DNA of 64,000 bases from Bryobacteraceae bacterium (GTDB lineage: Bacteria > Acidobacteriota > Terriglobia > Bryobacterales > Bryobacteraceae), in contig JAWKHH010000001.1 of NCBI GenBank assembly GCA_041394945.1, positions 186,001 to 250,000 of the forward strand, read 5' to 3'. The position numbers and the translations under genes are program-made. Each line of letters starts with the position of its first letter. Within the stretch, counting starts at the first letter, position 1. This document shows, piece after piece, positions 52,023 to 60,352 of the stretch. The notes beneath the pieces were generated by a model. It was not told the origin of the DNA, did not search any database, and saw only the letters and a program-made list of their open reading frames with translations.

Positions 52023-52328
52023 GTGCGCCTGGTTGGCTCCATCTTCCTGTTCGCCTCCGCCACGCTCCTCGCGAGCGCTCAGGCGGCCCCGCTCACCGCC
52101 TCCCCGGACACCATCCATTCCGCCTCCGCGCCCGCACCCGGCGCCCCCCGCCTCGAAGCGCCGCGCGCCAAGGCCGCGCAACTCGCCGCCGCTATCGTCC
52201 CACAACCCGTCGCCGCCGCCACGGTCCCCGTCCTCTCGCGGCGCCAACCCCGCTCTGCAATCCGCACGCGCTCCGGCGTCTCCCTCCGCCGCCGCGCCCG
52301 CGCGCCGCCGTCCCTCCTCTCCCGCTGA
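52023..52328 (+). CDS. Possible small exported Ala/Pro/Arg-rich protein
   Basis: 101 residues from a GTG start: hydrophobic segment VGSIFLFASATLLASAQA resembles a signal peptide, and the rest is low-complexity Ala/Pro then Arg-rich. No family. It fills the 388-bp gap between the TonB receptor and the SecD-like gene; the rest of that gap holds only the AAAGGAGAGG ribosome site before 52365. Support is the signal-like start and the TATGCT hexamer; the Arg-rich tail could equally be chance reading of GC-rich DNA. Confidence 0.33.
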   Translation: MRLVGSIFLFASATLLASAQAAPLTASPDTIHSASAPAPGAPRLEAPRAKAAQLAAAIVPQPVAAATVPVLSRRQPRSAIRTRSGVSLRRRARAPPSLLSR

Positions 52329-52364
52329 CCGAACCCCAAGTTCGCAACCCAAAGGAGAGGACCC

Positions 52365-53654
52365 ATGTCCCGAACCACGAAATCCCTATTCGTGTGCGCG
52401 ATCGCCATTGCCGCGGCCGCCACGCTCACCCTCAACCCCGTCCGCTACGGCCTCGATCTCACCGGAGGCGCCAGCCTCGTCCTTGAAGTCGATTCCAGCG
52501 GCTCCAACCAACCCGAAATCCTTGAACAGACCCGTCGCATCGTCGAACGAAAGATCAACGCCTACGGCGTCTCCGAGGCCACCGTCCAGCCATACGGCGC
52601 CGGAGCCCGCCGCCTCCTCGTTCAGATCCCCGGTGAAGCCGAAAACATGGAGCGAATCCGCGCCGCAATTACCCGGGCCGGGATCCTCGAATGGTTCTCC
52701 GTCGCCGATGGCCCCTTCGCTACTCGAGCCGAGGCGCTCACCGGACCTCCCCGCCTCGGCCAGCGCATCGCAGCAACCGCCGGGCCGGACCCGGTCTGGT
52801 ATCGCCTCCAAGGTCCACCCGTCCTCCGTGGCGACGACCTCCGCAACGCCCGCGCCACGCCGGACCTCGGCGGCGGTTACGCCACCGCCTTCACGCTCTC
52901 GAACGAAGCCGGCGACCGCTTCGCCCGTTTCACCGAAGCCAACATCGGCCGCCCCGTCGCCGTCGTCATCGATGGCGCCATCGCCAGCGTCGGCAACATT
53001 CAGGACCGCATCGCCTCCGAAGGTCAGATCCGCGGCGCACACTCCGCCACCGAAGCCGAAGACCTCGCCATCCTCCTCCGCGCGGGCGCCGTCCCCGCCG
53101 CAGTCCGCATCATTGAAGAATCCACCGTCGCGCCCTCGCTCGGCGCAGACTCCATCCGCCAGGGAATCACCGCCGGACTCACCGCCGTCACCGCTGTCGT
53201 CGCCGCCATGCTCGCGATTTATCGCAGCGATGGTTGGAACGCCGCCCTCACCCTCGCCCTCAACGGCCTGCTGCTCCTCGCGCTCCTCGCCGCCGCCGGC
53301 GCCGTCCTCACCATGGCAGGCATCGCCGGCCTTATCCTCACCGCGGGCATGGCTGTCGACAGCAACGTTCTCGTCTTCGAACGCCTCCGTGAACTCCGCC
53401 GCGAGTTTCCCGAACCCGCCGCCGTCGCCCGCGCGTTTGACCGCGCCTGGACCACCATCGTCGACACCCACGTCACCACGATGGTCTGCTGCGGCATCCT
53501 CTTCGTCTTCGGCTCCACCGCCGTGAAGGGGTTCGCCGTCACGCTCGGCTTCGGACTGCTGGCGAATCTGTTCACCGCCGTCTTCGTCTCGCGGCTCCTG
53601 TTCGAATGGCGCGGCCACCGCGCTGGTCACCGCGCTCCCGCCTTGTTACAGTGA
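52365..53654 (+). CDS. SecD-like protein without SecF partner
   Basis: 429 residues. First membrane helix (about 7-24), then the SecD signature YGLDLTGGASLVLEVD, periplasmic P1-type domain (about 45-260) with the conserved GRPVAVVIDGAI segment, and a C-terminal block of about five helices with GMAVDSNVLVFERLREL, the SecD/SecF motif (normally GMAVDANVLIFERIRE). Shorter than housekeeping SecD. SecD/F use the proton gradient to pull proteins across the membrane; an RND-type half-unit normally pairs with SecF, absent here. A strong AAAGGAGAGG precedes the ATG. Probably a second, specialised copy. Confidence 0.88.
   Translation: MSRTTKSLFVCAIAIAAAATLTLNPVRYGLDLTGGASLVLEVDSSGSNQPEILEQTRRIVERKINAYGVSEATVQPYGAGARRLLVQIPGEAENMERIRAAITRAGILEWFSVADGPFATRAEALTGPPRLGQRIAATAGPDPVWYRLQGPPVLRGDDLRNARATPDLGGGYATAFTLSNEAGDRFARFTEANIGRPVAVVIDGAIASVGNIQDRIASEGQIRGAHSATEAEDLAILLRAGAVPAAVRIIEESTVAPSLGADSIRQGITAGLTAVTAVVAAMLAIYRSDGWNAALTLALNGLLLLALLAAAGAVLTMAGIAGLILTAGMAVDSNVLVFERLRELRREFPEPAAVARAFDRAWTTIVDTHVTTMVCCGILFVFGSTAVKGFAVTLGFGLLANLFTAVFVSRLLFEWRGHRAGHRAPALLQ
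53647..53652 (+). promoter_or_regulatory. TACAGT, candidate -10 of the SIR2 gene
   Basis: Overlaps the end of the SecD-like gene and ends 8 nt before ATG 53661. It would allow the SIR2 gene to be expressed on its own. Confidence 0.3.
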
Positions 53655-53660
53655 GTCGGT

Positions 53661-55385
53661 ATGACGCAGGCGAACGCCGCTTCGTTCGACACTATCCTCC
53701 CCCGCCTCGTCGCCGCGTATGAGCAAGGGCGGCTGGTTCCCTTCACCGGAGCCGGCCTCTCCGCGCCCGCCTGCCACCTGTGGCCGGCGATGATCCGCAA
53801 CCTTGAGAGAAGCGCCGGTTTGGAAAATCCCGCCGGCAACGAGAATCTCACCGTCCGTGCTCTTCGTGCCGTCAACCGGCTCCAGGCCCGCGGCTCCGAA
53901 TACCTGGCCAATGAAGTCCGGAATGCAATCGCGAACGACACGCACGCGATCCCGCCGCAGACCGCCGCCCTCGCCCGCCTGTGGTGGCCTGTCGTCCTCA
54001 CTACCAACTACGACGACTGCTATGTGACTGCCTTCCGAAACCAATACAGCCGGGATGTCGAAGTGTGCGGGCGCACCCAGGACGACGTCCACTACGTGCT
54101 CGGCGCCATGCACGAACCCACTCGCCCCATCCTCTGGGCCCTGCAAGGCTACCTCGGCGGTCCGTTCGGCCAGCCCGACCCGCGCCTCACCTCCGAGATC
54201 GTTGTCGGCCACGACGAATACCGCCGCGTCGCCTACGCCGAACCCCAGTTTCGTCGAGCCTTCGCCGAGGTCTTCCGAAGCCGCTCCATGCTCTTCCTGG
54301 GGTCTGGCCTCCGCGAGCCCTACTTCCTCGACATGTTCAGCGAGATCCTCGAGACCTACGGACCCTGCGCCCGCCCGCACTACGCCCTCGTCAAGAAGAA
54401 CGAACTTGATATCCAATTCCTCGCCACCCGCTTCCAAACCATCGTTGTCGAGTACGACTCCCACACCGACTTGATCGACCGGCTCAATCGCCTCGCCGAC
54501 GCCGTCGCCGGCCAAGCCTTCCGCCGCGACCGCTTCTCGCTCGCACTCCGTACCGAGCGCCACGACGACTCGGCCGCCGCCGTTCACCGCCTCACCGTCA
54601 TTCGCGGCCCCCTGCCCGTGCCTTCCGCCCCCGCCGAATGCCTCGCCGTCAGCGCCGGAGGCGCTGGCCCGTCCTTTGCCATCAGCGATAGCATCCAGGC
54701 ATTCCTCTCAACGATCACATCCAATCTCAGCCGCACCCAACGGCTCGGCGCCGCCTCCATCGCCAAATTCCGCGAAATCGACGTCTATGCCGTCCGCGCC
54801 CGTGACGACGGCGACTTGCGCTCTCTTCGAGTGATCCGCGGCGCCACCGAAGACCTCCTCGACGCCGCGCTGGAAGACGGCTACCGCCGCGTGTTCATGC
54901 AGGTGCTCGCGGCCGGCGGAGGCAGCTCCGACATCCGCCCCTTTGACGCGCTCTGGTCCTTCATTGAGTCCGTCCGGGCGTTCGGAACCTGGGCCCGCCG
55001 GCACCCGCTGAACCCCCTCGAACTCGCCATCCACGTGCTCGATCCCTCCATCTATATGGAGATCGCCCGCGGCCGCCTCGACCTCGAAGAACTGCTCACC
55101 TCGCTCGACCTTCGCTTCTGGGCTAAAGCCGTCTACCCGGATGGTCGAATCGAACGGCAATACTGCCAGGAACTCGAAGACGCGCCGCTCGGCGAGTTTG
55201 CCCAATGGATCGGCCTCGATCCGGGCCTGTGGCAAGTCGAATCGATTCCACCAATAGGCTCGGCGCCCGAGTCCGGCGTCGTTCCAGTCTCACGCATGCG
55301 TAATGAACCGCTATCGGCACGGGTGCTCCCCGGCGGAACCCTCCGCTTCACGCCCCTGCCGCAGGCCGCCCCCGCCCTCCGATAG
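53661..55385 (+). CDS. SIR2-like domain protein with uncharacterised C-terminal domain
   Basis: 574 residues. Residues 20-290 are a SIR2-like Rossmann domain of the kind found in prokaryotic immunity proteins: VPFTGAGLSAPACHLWPAMI (NAD loop, 27-46), VVLTTNYDD with Asn116, GHDEYRRVAY near 183, MLFLGSGLREPYF and YALVKK. The segment ILWALQGYLGG (157-167) is where SIR2 proteins have the catalytic His-Gly; here Gln162-Gly. From about 310 a second domain with DSIQAFLSTI, RVFMQVLAAGGG and ELAIHVLDPSIY may be macro-like. No signal or membrane segment. No Argonaute, HerA or other known SIR2 partner is adjacent. Possibly an NAD-acting defence effector, but activity is uncertain. Confidence 0.83.
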   Translation: MTQANAASFDTILPRLVAAYEQGRLVPFTGAGLSAPACHLWPAMIRNLERSAGLENPAGNENLTVRALRAVNRLQARGSEYLANEVRNAIANDTHAIPPQTAALARLWWPVVLTTNYDDCYVTAFRNQYSRDVEVCGRTQDDVHYVLGAMHEPTRPILWALQGYLGGPFGQPDPRLTSEIVVGHDEYRRVAYAEPQFRRAFAEVFRSRSMLFLGSGLREPYFLDMFSEILETYGPCARPHYALVKKNELDIQFLATRFQTIVVEYDSHTDLIDRLNRLADAVAGQAFRRDRFSLALRTERHDDSAAAVHRLTVIRGPLPVPSAPAECLAVSAGGAGPSFAISDSIQAFLSTITSNLSRTQRLGAASIAKFREIDVYAVRARDDGDLRSLRVIRGATEDLLDAALEDGYRRVFMQVLAAGGGSSDIRPFDALWSFIESVRAFGTWARRHPLNPLELAIHVLDPSIYMEIARGRLDLEELLTSLDLRFWAKAVYPDGRIERQYCQELEDAPLGEFAQWIGLDPGLWQVESIPPIGSAPESGVVPVSRMRNEPLSARVLPGGTLRFTPLPQAAPALR

Positions 55386-55418
55386 CCGTCACCGGCATCG
55401 AGCGTCGAGGGTTTCGCT

Positions 55419-55446
55419 CGAATCTTTACAGCTTTATCCAGATTCG
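55419..55446. terminator. Inverted repeat after the SIR2 gene
   Basis: CGAATCT and AGATTCG, 7-bp stem with a 14-nt AT-rich loop, 33 bp past the SIR2 stop. May end that transcript or be an operator for the downstream gene. Confidence 0.33.
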
Positions 55447-55452
55447 TAGTAG

Positions 55453-55477
55453 GTGAACCACCTTAGCGTAAGTTCAC
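55453..55477. promoter_or_regulatory. Second inverted repeat upstream of the roadblock-like gene
   Basis: GTGAAC and GTTCAC spaced by 13 nt, about two helical turns between half-site centres, in a 240-bp non-coding stretch (55386-55622). Typical operator geometry. The rest of the stretch shows no further structure. Confidence 0.33.
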
Positions 55478-55605
55478 TTATTCCATGATAGCCTCGTCTT
55501 GTAGCCGACTGACAGTTCCACCGAATCCCGCTGGCGATAACATCCTACGCGCTCGGCCCGGTGCTGAAATGCTGGACAGGCGATGCATCGGGGAACTGAG
55601 AACGA

Positions 55606-55614
55606 GGAGAGGAG
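55606..55614 (+). promoter_or_regulatory. Ribosome site deciding the GTG start at 55623
   Basis: GGAGAGGAG, 8 nt before GTG. It excludes the longer in-frame reading that starts at 55485. Confidence 0.75.
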
Positions 55615-55622
55615 AATCTTTC

Positions 55623-55982
55623 GTGGCGAATATCAAACAGGTTCTGGAAAAGCTGATGGACGTCGACGGCGCGATGACCGCCGCGCTGGTCGACGCACAA
55701 ACGGGCTTGGTCATGGGCAAGGTCGGGTCCGGACTGGACGTGGACCTCGCGGCCGCAGGTAACTCGGAGGTCGTCAACGCCAAGCTGCGAATCATGAATA
55801 AGCTGGGTCTCAAGGGCGGAATCGAAGATATCCTGATTTCCCTCGAGAAGCAGTATCACATCATCCGCCCCATCGATAGCCAGGAGGGCGTGTTCTTCTA
55901 CTTCGTGATCGATCGGCTGCGCGGAAATCTCGCGTTGGCCCGGGTCTCTGTCCGCAACGCGGAAAAGGGCCTCGTTCTCTAA
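55623..55982 (+). CDS. Roadblock/LC7-like small protein
   Basis: 119 residues of roadblock/longin-like alpha-beta pattern: helix VLEKLMDVDGAMTAALVDAQTG, strand/loop GSGLDVDLAAAGNSEVVNAK, LKGGIEDILISLEKQYHIIRP and a C-terminal YFVIDRLRGNLALARVSV. Relatives act as GTPase regulators or polar/motility scaffolds, often near small Ras-like GTPases; none is seen here. Cytoplasmic, probably dimeric. GTG start fixed by its ribosome site. Preceded by a 240-bp upstream region with two dyads. Confidence 0.82.
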   Translation: MANIKQVLEKLMDVDGAMTAALVDAQTGLVMGKVGSGLDVDLAAAGNSEVVNAKLRIMNKLGLKGGIEDILISLEKQYHIIRPIDSQEGVFFYFVIDRLRGNLALARVSVRNAEKGLVL

Positions 55983-56004
55983 CGGCGGCGCCTCACCGCC
56001 GCCG
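55983..56004. terminator. GC hairpin between convergent genes
   Basis: CGGCGGCG-CCTCAC-CGCCGCCG, 8-bp stem with 6-nt loop, spanning the end of tctA just after the roadblock-like stop. GC-rich Arg codons could create it by chance. Confidence 0.33.
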
Positions 56005-57465
56005 CGCCCGCAATAGCGGACCAACGATCGAGACCACGCTCGCAACGACAAAGAACACGGCGATCGGCTTCTCAAAAAGCGAAGTCCACTCGCCGCGGCT
56101 CAAGATCAGCGCACGCCGTAAGTTCGATTCCATCATCGGCCCGAGGATCAGCCCAAGCACCAGCGGACCCATAGGGACCCCCAGCCGCCGGAAGCCCGCC
56201 CCGGCCAGCCCCGCCGCGAACATAACCCAGACATCGGTCACTGAGTTGTTCAACGCGTACGACCCTACCACTCCCAGCAGCACGACGCCCGCCCACAGCA
56301 ATCGGTCCGGAACCTGCGTGATCCGCGCCAGCACCCGTGCACCCGCCAGCCCGATCACCGCCGTCAAAAAAGCCGCCCCCAGCATCAGGAAGATGATCGT
56401 GAACACCAGCGGGCGGTGATCCCGGAACAACAGCGGACCCGGTTGCAGCCCGTGAATCAACAGCGCGCCGATCAGCACCGCCGACGGCGCGTCGCCCGGT
56501 ATCCCCAGCGTCAACATTGACGTCATCGCCCCGCCGATCGCCGCGTTGGAGGACGCCGCCGCCGCCGCCAGTCCCTCGATCGCGCCCTTCCCGAACTCGT
56601 CCTTGTTCGCAGACGCGCGCCGGCTCTGCTCCCACGAAATCACCGACGCGATGTCTCCGCCCGCCGCCGGCACCGCCCCGATCAGCGTCCCGATTCCGGA
56701 TCCCGCCAGCCCATGCGGCAGCATCCGCTTCCATTCCGCCAGCGTTGGCCATACCCGCCCCAGCGCGCCGCCCAGTTGCGGCTTCGCCGAAGCCGCCGAC
56801 GTCAGCTCCGACAGCACCTCGCCCAATCCAAACAGCCCGATCATCACCGGCACGAAAGCGATCCCGTCGAGCAGTTCGCTCCGTCCCATCGTGTACCGCG
56901 GGTACGCCGTCATCGGGTCCAGCCCGATCGTCGCCAGCGCCAGCCCCAGCATCCCGGCCAGCATCCCCTTCACCACTTTGCCTCCGCTCACACCCGCCAT
57001 CAGGCTGATGCCGAACAGCGCCAGCCCCGCGTATTCCGCCGGTCCGAACCGCAGCCCGAACGCCGCGATCGGAAACGCCGCCACCGCCAGGAACAAGATG
57101 CTCACCCACTGCCCGGCGAGTGAACCCAGCGCGTTGATGCCAAGCGCGAGGCCCGGCCGTCCCCCGCGCGTCAGCGGGAAACCGTCCCACGTCGCCGCGA
57201 TCGACGCCGGCGTCCCCGGAATGTTCAGCAGCACAGCCGGGATGCCGCCTGAAGGAATCGCCCCGCAATAGATCCCCAGCAGCATCGCCAGGCCCTTTTC
57301 CGCCGAAATCCAAAACGTCAGCGGCGTCAGCACCGCCACGCCCATCGTCGCCGTCAAACCCGGCAGCGCCCCGAACACCGCGCCCAGAATCACGCCCGCC
57401 AGCAGAAACGCGATCACGTCCACGTGCATCACCGCGGCCAGCCCCTGCAGGATGTCGCCGCTCAT
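55993..57465 (-). CDS. tctA: Tripartite tricarboxylate transporter, large membrane subunit
   Basis: 490 residues, about 11-12 membrane helices. TctA signature GALPGLTATMGVAVLTPLTF near residue 32, GIYCGAIPSGGIPAVLLNIPGTP, and in the second repeat MTSMLTLGIPGDAPSAVLIGAL. ATG at 57465 overlaps the tctB stop by 4 bp. Imports citrate or other carboxylates captured by TctC using an ion gradient. Confidence 0.94.
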   Translation of the reverse strand: MSGDILQGLAAVMHVDVIAFLLAGVILGAVFGALPGLTATMGVAVLTPLTFWISAEKGLAMLLGIYCGAIPSGGIPAVLLNIPGTPASIAATWDGFPLTRGGRPGLALGINALGSLAGQWVSILFLAVAAFPIAAFGLRFGPAEYAGLALFGISLMAGVSGGKVVKGMLAGMLGLALATIGLDPMTAYPRYTMGRSELLDGIAFVPVMIGLFGLGEVLSELTSAASAKPQLGGALGRVWPTLAEWKRMLPHGLAGSGIGTLIGAVPAAGGDIASVISWEQSRRASANKDEFGKGAIEGLAAAAASSNAAIGGAMTSMLTLGIPGDAPSAVLIGALLIHGLQPGPLLFRDHRPLVFTIIFLMLGAAFLTAVIGLAGARVLARITQVPDRLLWAGVVLLGVVGSYALNNSVTDVWVMFAAGLAGAGFRRLGVPMGPLVLGLILGPMMESNLRRALILSRGEWTSLFEKPIAVFFVVASVVSIVGPLLRARRR

Positions 57466-57872
57466 TCGAGCGTCACCCGCAGTCCGTATTGGAAGGCCGC
57501 CACTACGAACGCCGTCATCGCCGCCGCCGCCACGACGGCGCGCTTCACCGGTTCGCCGAACATCCAAAGCAGCGCCGTCAGGAACACTACCGTCCGCGGC
57601 GCGAATCCGCCTACGCCCCAAAGCGCCAGATAAACCGCAATCGCCCCAATCACCGTCGCCTGCAATCTCCCGCTGCCGCCCGAAGCCGCTTCACCCGCCT
57701 GCCCCCGCGCCAGCAGCACCACCGCCAACGCCGCCATCACCGCCGCGATCACCAACGGGAAAAACGCCGGCCCCGGCAGCGGACCCACCCCCGCCGGAAA
57801 CCCCCGCGCTCCTGCCGCCAGCACCGCCGCCACCGCTAGAAACAACGCCCCGCTCACCCGGTCCGCGTTCAT
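57462..57872 (-). CDS. tctB: Tripartite tricarboxylate transporter, small membrane subunit
   Basis: 136 residues with four hydrophobic segments: VSGALFLAVAAVLAAGA, PAFFPLVIAAVMAALAVVLL, ATVIGAIAVYLALWGVGG and AVVAAAAMTAFVVAAFQYGL, a TctB layout. Overlaps tctC and tctA by 4 bp each. Confidence 0.88.
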   Translation of the reverse strand: MNADRVSGALFLAVAAVLAAGARGFPAGVGPLPGPAFFPLVIAAVMAALAVVLLARGQAGEAASGGSGRLQATVIGAIAVYLALWGVGGFAPRTVVFLTALLWMFGEPVKRAVVAAAAMTAFVVAAFQYGLRVTLE

Positions 57873-58879
57873 GGTTCACCCCGCAGCAGCGACGGTAGCG
57901 TCCCGTCGTAAAACGCAGCCTCGCTTCGCGCGAACTTCGCGAACTCGCTCCCCACCAGCAACGACGGCTCGATGCCCCTCTCCCGGCAGACTTTTTGAAA
58001 TGCCTCGCTCGCGTACGCCGCCGACACCGCCTTCTCCAACTTCGCCCGCACGGCCGGGTCCAACCCCTTCGGCGCAAAGAATCCGCTCCATGCCGACGCG
58101 CCGAAATCGAATCCCTGTTCCAACGACGCCGGCGCGTCCGGCATCACCGGTGACCGCTCCTTCCCGAATACCGCCAGCACTCGCACCCGGCCCGCTTTCA
58201 CCTGCGGGATCACTTCGCCCGCCGCCGCCACCACCGCATCGATATGCCCGCCCAGCAGCGCCGTGATTGACCCTGACGACCCCGCGAACGGACAGTGAAT
58301 CAGTCTCGTCCGCGTCTGCCGCTCGAACAATAGCGCGTTGATATGCCAGATCGATCCCGTCCCCGAATTGCCCACCACGAAATACCCCGGCTTGGCCCGC
58401 GCCGCCTCCACGAATTCGGCCAGCGTCGCCCACGGAGCGTCCGGCAGCACCGCGATCGCCGGCTGCGCCTTCGACACCAGCGCCAGCAGATCCGTGTCTT
58501 CCGGACCCACGTTCGCAAACCCCAATGACCGCACCATCGTCAACTCCACCGGCGCATGCCCGATCGTGTACCCGTCCGGCGCCTGCCTCGCCACGTAGGA
58601 AAACGCCAGCGCCCCCGCCGCCCCCGGCTTGTTCTCGCACACCACCGGCGCCCCGAGCTCTTTCTCCATCACGCTCGCCGTGATCCGCGACACCGTATCG
58701 GAAAGCCCACCGGGAGCCGCCTGCACGATCAACCGGATCTCGCGCGACGGGTACGGTCCCGCGTCTTGCGAACACCCGGTCAGCAACAAGACGATCGCCA
58801 GTGGGCCAGGACTTATCCTTCGGGCGACTTCAGTCGCCCATCCCGCACCGCTTCCGCAACCCGGCAGCAAAGTCCTCAT
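57869..58879 (-). CDS. tctC: Tripartite tricarboxylate transporter substrate-binding lipoprotein (TctC/BUG)
   Basis: 336 residues. Export signal with lipobox ending LLLTGC; then the BUG-family opening YPSREIRLIVQAAPGGLSDT, VVCENKPGAAGALAFSYVA and DGYTIGHAPVELTM, and FVVGNSGTGSIWH lining the carboxylate site. Captures a carboxylate in the periplasm for TctAB. First ligand loop is typical, but the substrate cannot be told. Start codon uncertain because the signal is long before the lipobox. Confidence 0.93.
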   Translation of the reverse strand: MRTLLPGCGSGAGWATEVARRISPGPLAIVLLLTGCSQDAGPYPSREIRLIVQAAPGGLSDTVSRITASVMEKELGAPVVCENKPGAAGALAFSYVARQAPDGYTIGHAPVELTMVRSLGFANVGPEDTDLLALVSKAQPAIAVLPDAPWATLAEFVEAARAKPGYFVVGNSGTGSIWHINALLFERQTRTRLIHCPFAGSSGSITALLGGHIDAVVAAAGEVIPQVKAGRVRVLAVFGKERSPVMPDAPASLEQGFDFGASAWSGFFAPKGLDPAVRAKLEKAVSAAYASEAFQKVCRERGIEPSLLVGSEFAKFARSEAAFYDGTLPSLLRGEP

Positions 58880-58884
58880 CGAGC

Positions 58885-59352
58885 CTAACCCACCGCCGCA
58901 TACTCACCAGGCGTCACCCACCCCATCACCCCAAACCCGCCGACATAGTAAATATCCAAAACCTCCATCCGGAAAAACGCGAAGTCTCCGAAATCCACCC
59001 ACTGCGCCGCGTCCGGATGCCGCGCCAGATACAACCCCCGCACCTCGCTCTCTTCCACCTCCCGCACGTCGCCCACCAGCGTCACCCGCGCCGCCACCAG
59101 CGCTTCCTCCGCCGCCACGGACTCCGCGATCATCAGGCTCGCCCGCGGATCCTCCACCAGATTCTTCGTGTGCATCGCCAGCGTGCTGATCAGCAACACC
59201 GGCCGTCCCTCGGCGTCGAGCGCGTACGGCATCACGGACCCGAATGGGTACCCCGGATGCCTTCGCGACATCGAGCATAACGTTCCCACCGTCTCTTTCG
59301 CCGCCAGTTCGCGGGCCAGTTGTTGAAGCGAGGCTTGGGCCATTCGCTCCAT
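58885..59352 (-). CDS. Pyridoxamine 5'-phosphate oxidase-like (HugZ-like) protein
   Basis: 155-residue split-barrel FMN/heme-binding protein: ETVGTLCSMSRRHPGYPFGS, MPYALDAEGRPVLLISTLAM, HTKNLVEDPRASLMI and a C-terminal VDFGDFAFFRMEVLDIYYVG. The extra C-terminal DUF2470 domain of heme-degrading HugZ is absent. Possible roles: FMN-dependent oxidoreduction or heme handling. ATG at 59343 is an alternative start. Six bp upstream of tctC, same direction, without metabolic link. Confidence 0.82.
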   Translation of the reverse strand: MERMAQASLQQLARELAAKETVGTLCSMSRRHPGYPFGSVMPYALDAEGRPVLLISTLAMHTKNLVEDPRASLMIAESVAAEEALVAARVTLVGDVREVEESEVRGLYLARHPDAAQWVDFGDFAFFRMEVLDIYYVGGFGVMGWVTPGEYAAVG

Positions 59353-59374
59353 GGTAATTCAATCGCCGCCCCGC

Positions 59375-60340
59375 TCAGTCGAGGAACTCGTCCAACACCG
59401 CGTCCATCGTCGACGGCGCGTTCCCTTCCAACCGGTTGTTCACGAAAATGTACGCTCGCCGTCCGCTCGAGACCGCCGTCCGCGCGATCGCCGCCATCGC
59501 GTGCCGCGCCTCCGGATTCACATCCGCCACCTCGCTGTAAGGCTCGAACCGCCGCACTGCGTCCTCATAGACCCGGCCGAATCGCAGCAGCGCGCGCGAC
59601 ACCACGATGTCCGTTGTCAATACCCCGGATACCGCCAGTTGCGTCCCCAACTCCGGCATCCGGCTCCACGCGTTCAACACGTGCGCCACGTCGTGACGCC
59701 GCAGCACCGCCAGGTACTCAGGCGCGAGAAACTCCGCGTTCCGGATCTCCACCGCGTACCGCCAACCTCCGGGCAGCGCGCCCAGAAACCGGTCCAGTTC
59801 TTCCGCGAACGCCTCCACCCCCTCGAACACTCCGCGCGGAAACGCGCCGAACTCGAAGATCAATACCGCCACGCGATCCCGCCACGGCGCCAGCGCATCC
59901 AGAAACAGCCGCTCGAAAACATTGGCGTCCAAAAACGATCCGTTCGGCTGCCCGCCCCGCTCCCCGTAGCGCGGCTGCGTCGGCCACACCGCCACGGTGA
60001 CCTCTTCCGGCGCCTTGAACGCGAACCGCAGAGTCGGCCCCGCCGACGCGAACAGCTTTTGCCAATACTGCGGCGTCGGGAACTGGTAGAACGAAAAATC
60101 CCCGCACACCACCGGGAACACTTCCGAATACTCCGCAAGGCAGTCTTCCTCGAATCGCTTGTGGCTCACCTTCCCGCGAAACGTGTACCGCTCCGGCGTG
60201 TAGATCTGCCCCATCCACCCCTCGTACTTCCACGAGCTCCCGCCCAGGTACACGCCCTTCGCCGCGGCCTTGTCCAGCTTCTCTTTGAGCTTCTTGCGGA
60301 ATTCCGGAACTTCAGGCTCGAACAGCCACAGGTTCTCCAT
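59375..60340 (-). CDS. DUF72 protein
   Basis: 321 residues, TIM-barrel-like DUF72 (YecE) family: VYLGGSSWKYEGWMGQIYTP at the start, FPVVCGDFSFYQFPTP, FRFAFKAPEEVT-type segment (here LRFAFKAPEEVTVAV), RYAVEIRNAEFLAPEYLAVL and a C-terminal RAYIFVNNRLEGNAP. Function unknown; family proteins are widespread and soluble. Confidence 0.9.
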   Translation of the reverse strand: MENLWLFEPEVPEFRKKLKEKLDKAAAKGVYLGGSSWKYEGWMGQIYTPERYTFRGKVSHKRFEEDCLAEYSEVFPVVCGDFSFYQFPTPQYWQKLFASAGPTLRFAFKAPEEVTVAVWPTQPRYGERGGQPNGSFLDANVFERLFLDALAPWRDRVAVLIFEFGAFPRGVFEGVEAFAEELDRFLGALPGGWRYAVEIRNAEFLAPEYLAVLRRHDVAHVLNAWSRMPELGTQLAVSGVLTTDIVVSRALLRFGRVYEDAVRRFEPYSEVADVNPEARHAMAAIARTAVSSGRRAYIFVNNRLEGNAPSTMDAVLDEFLD

Positions 60341-60352
60341 CGCCCCGCGCGA

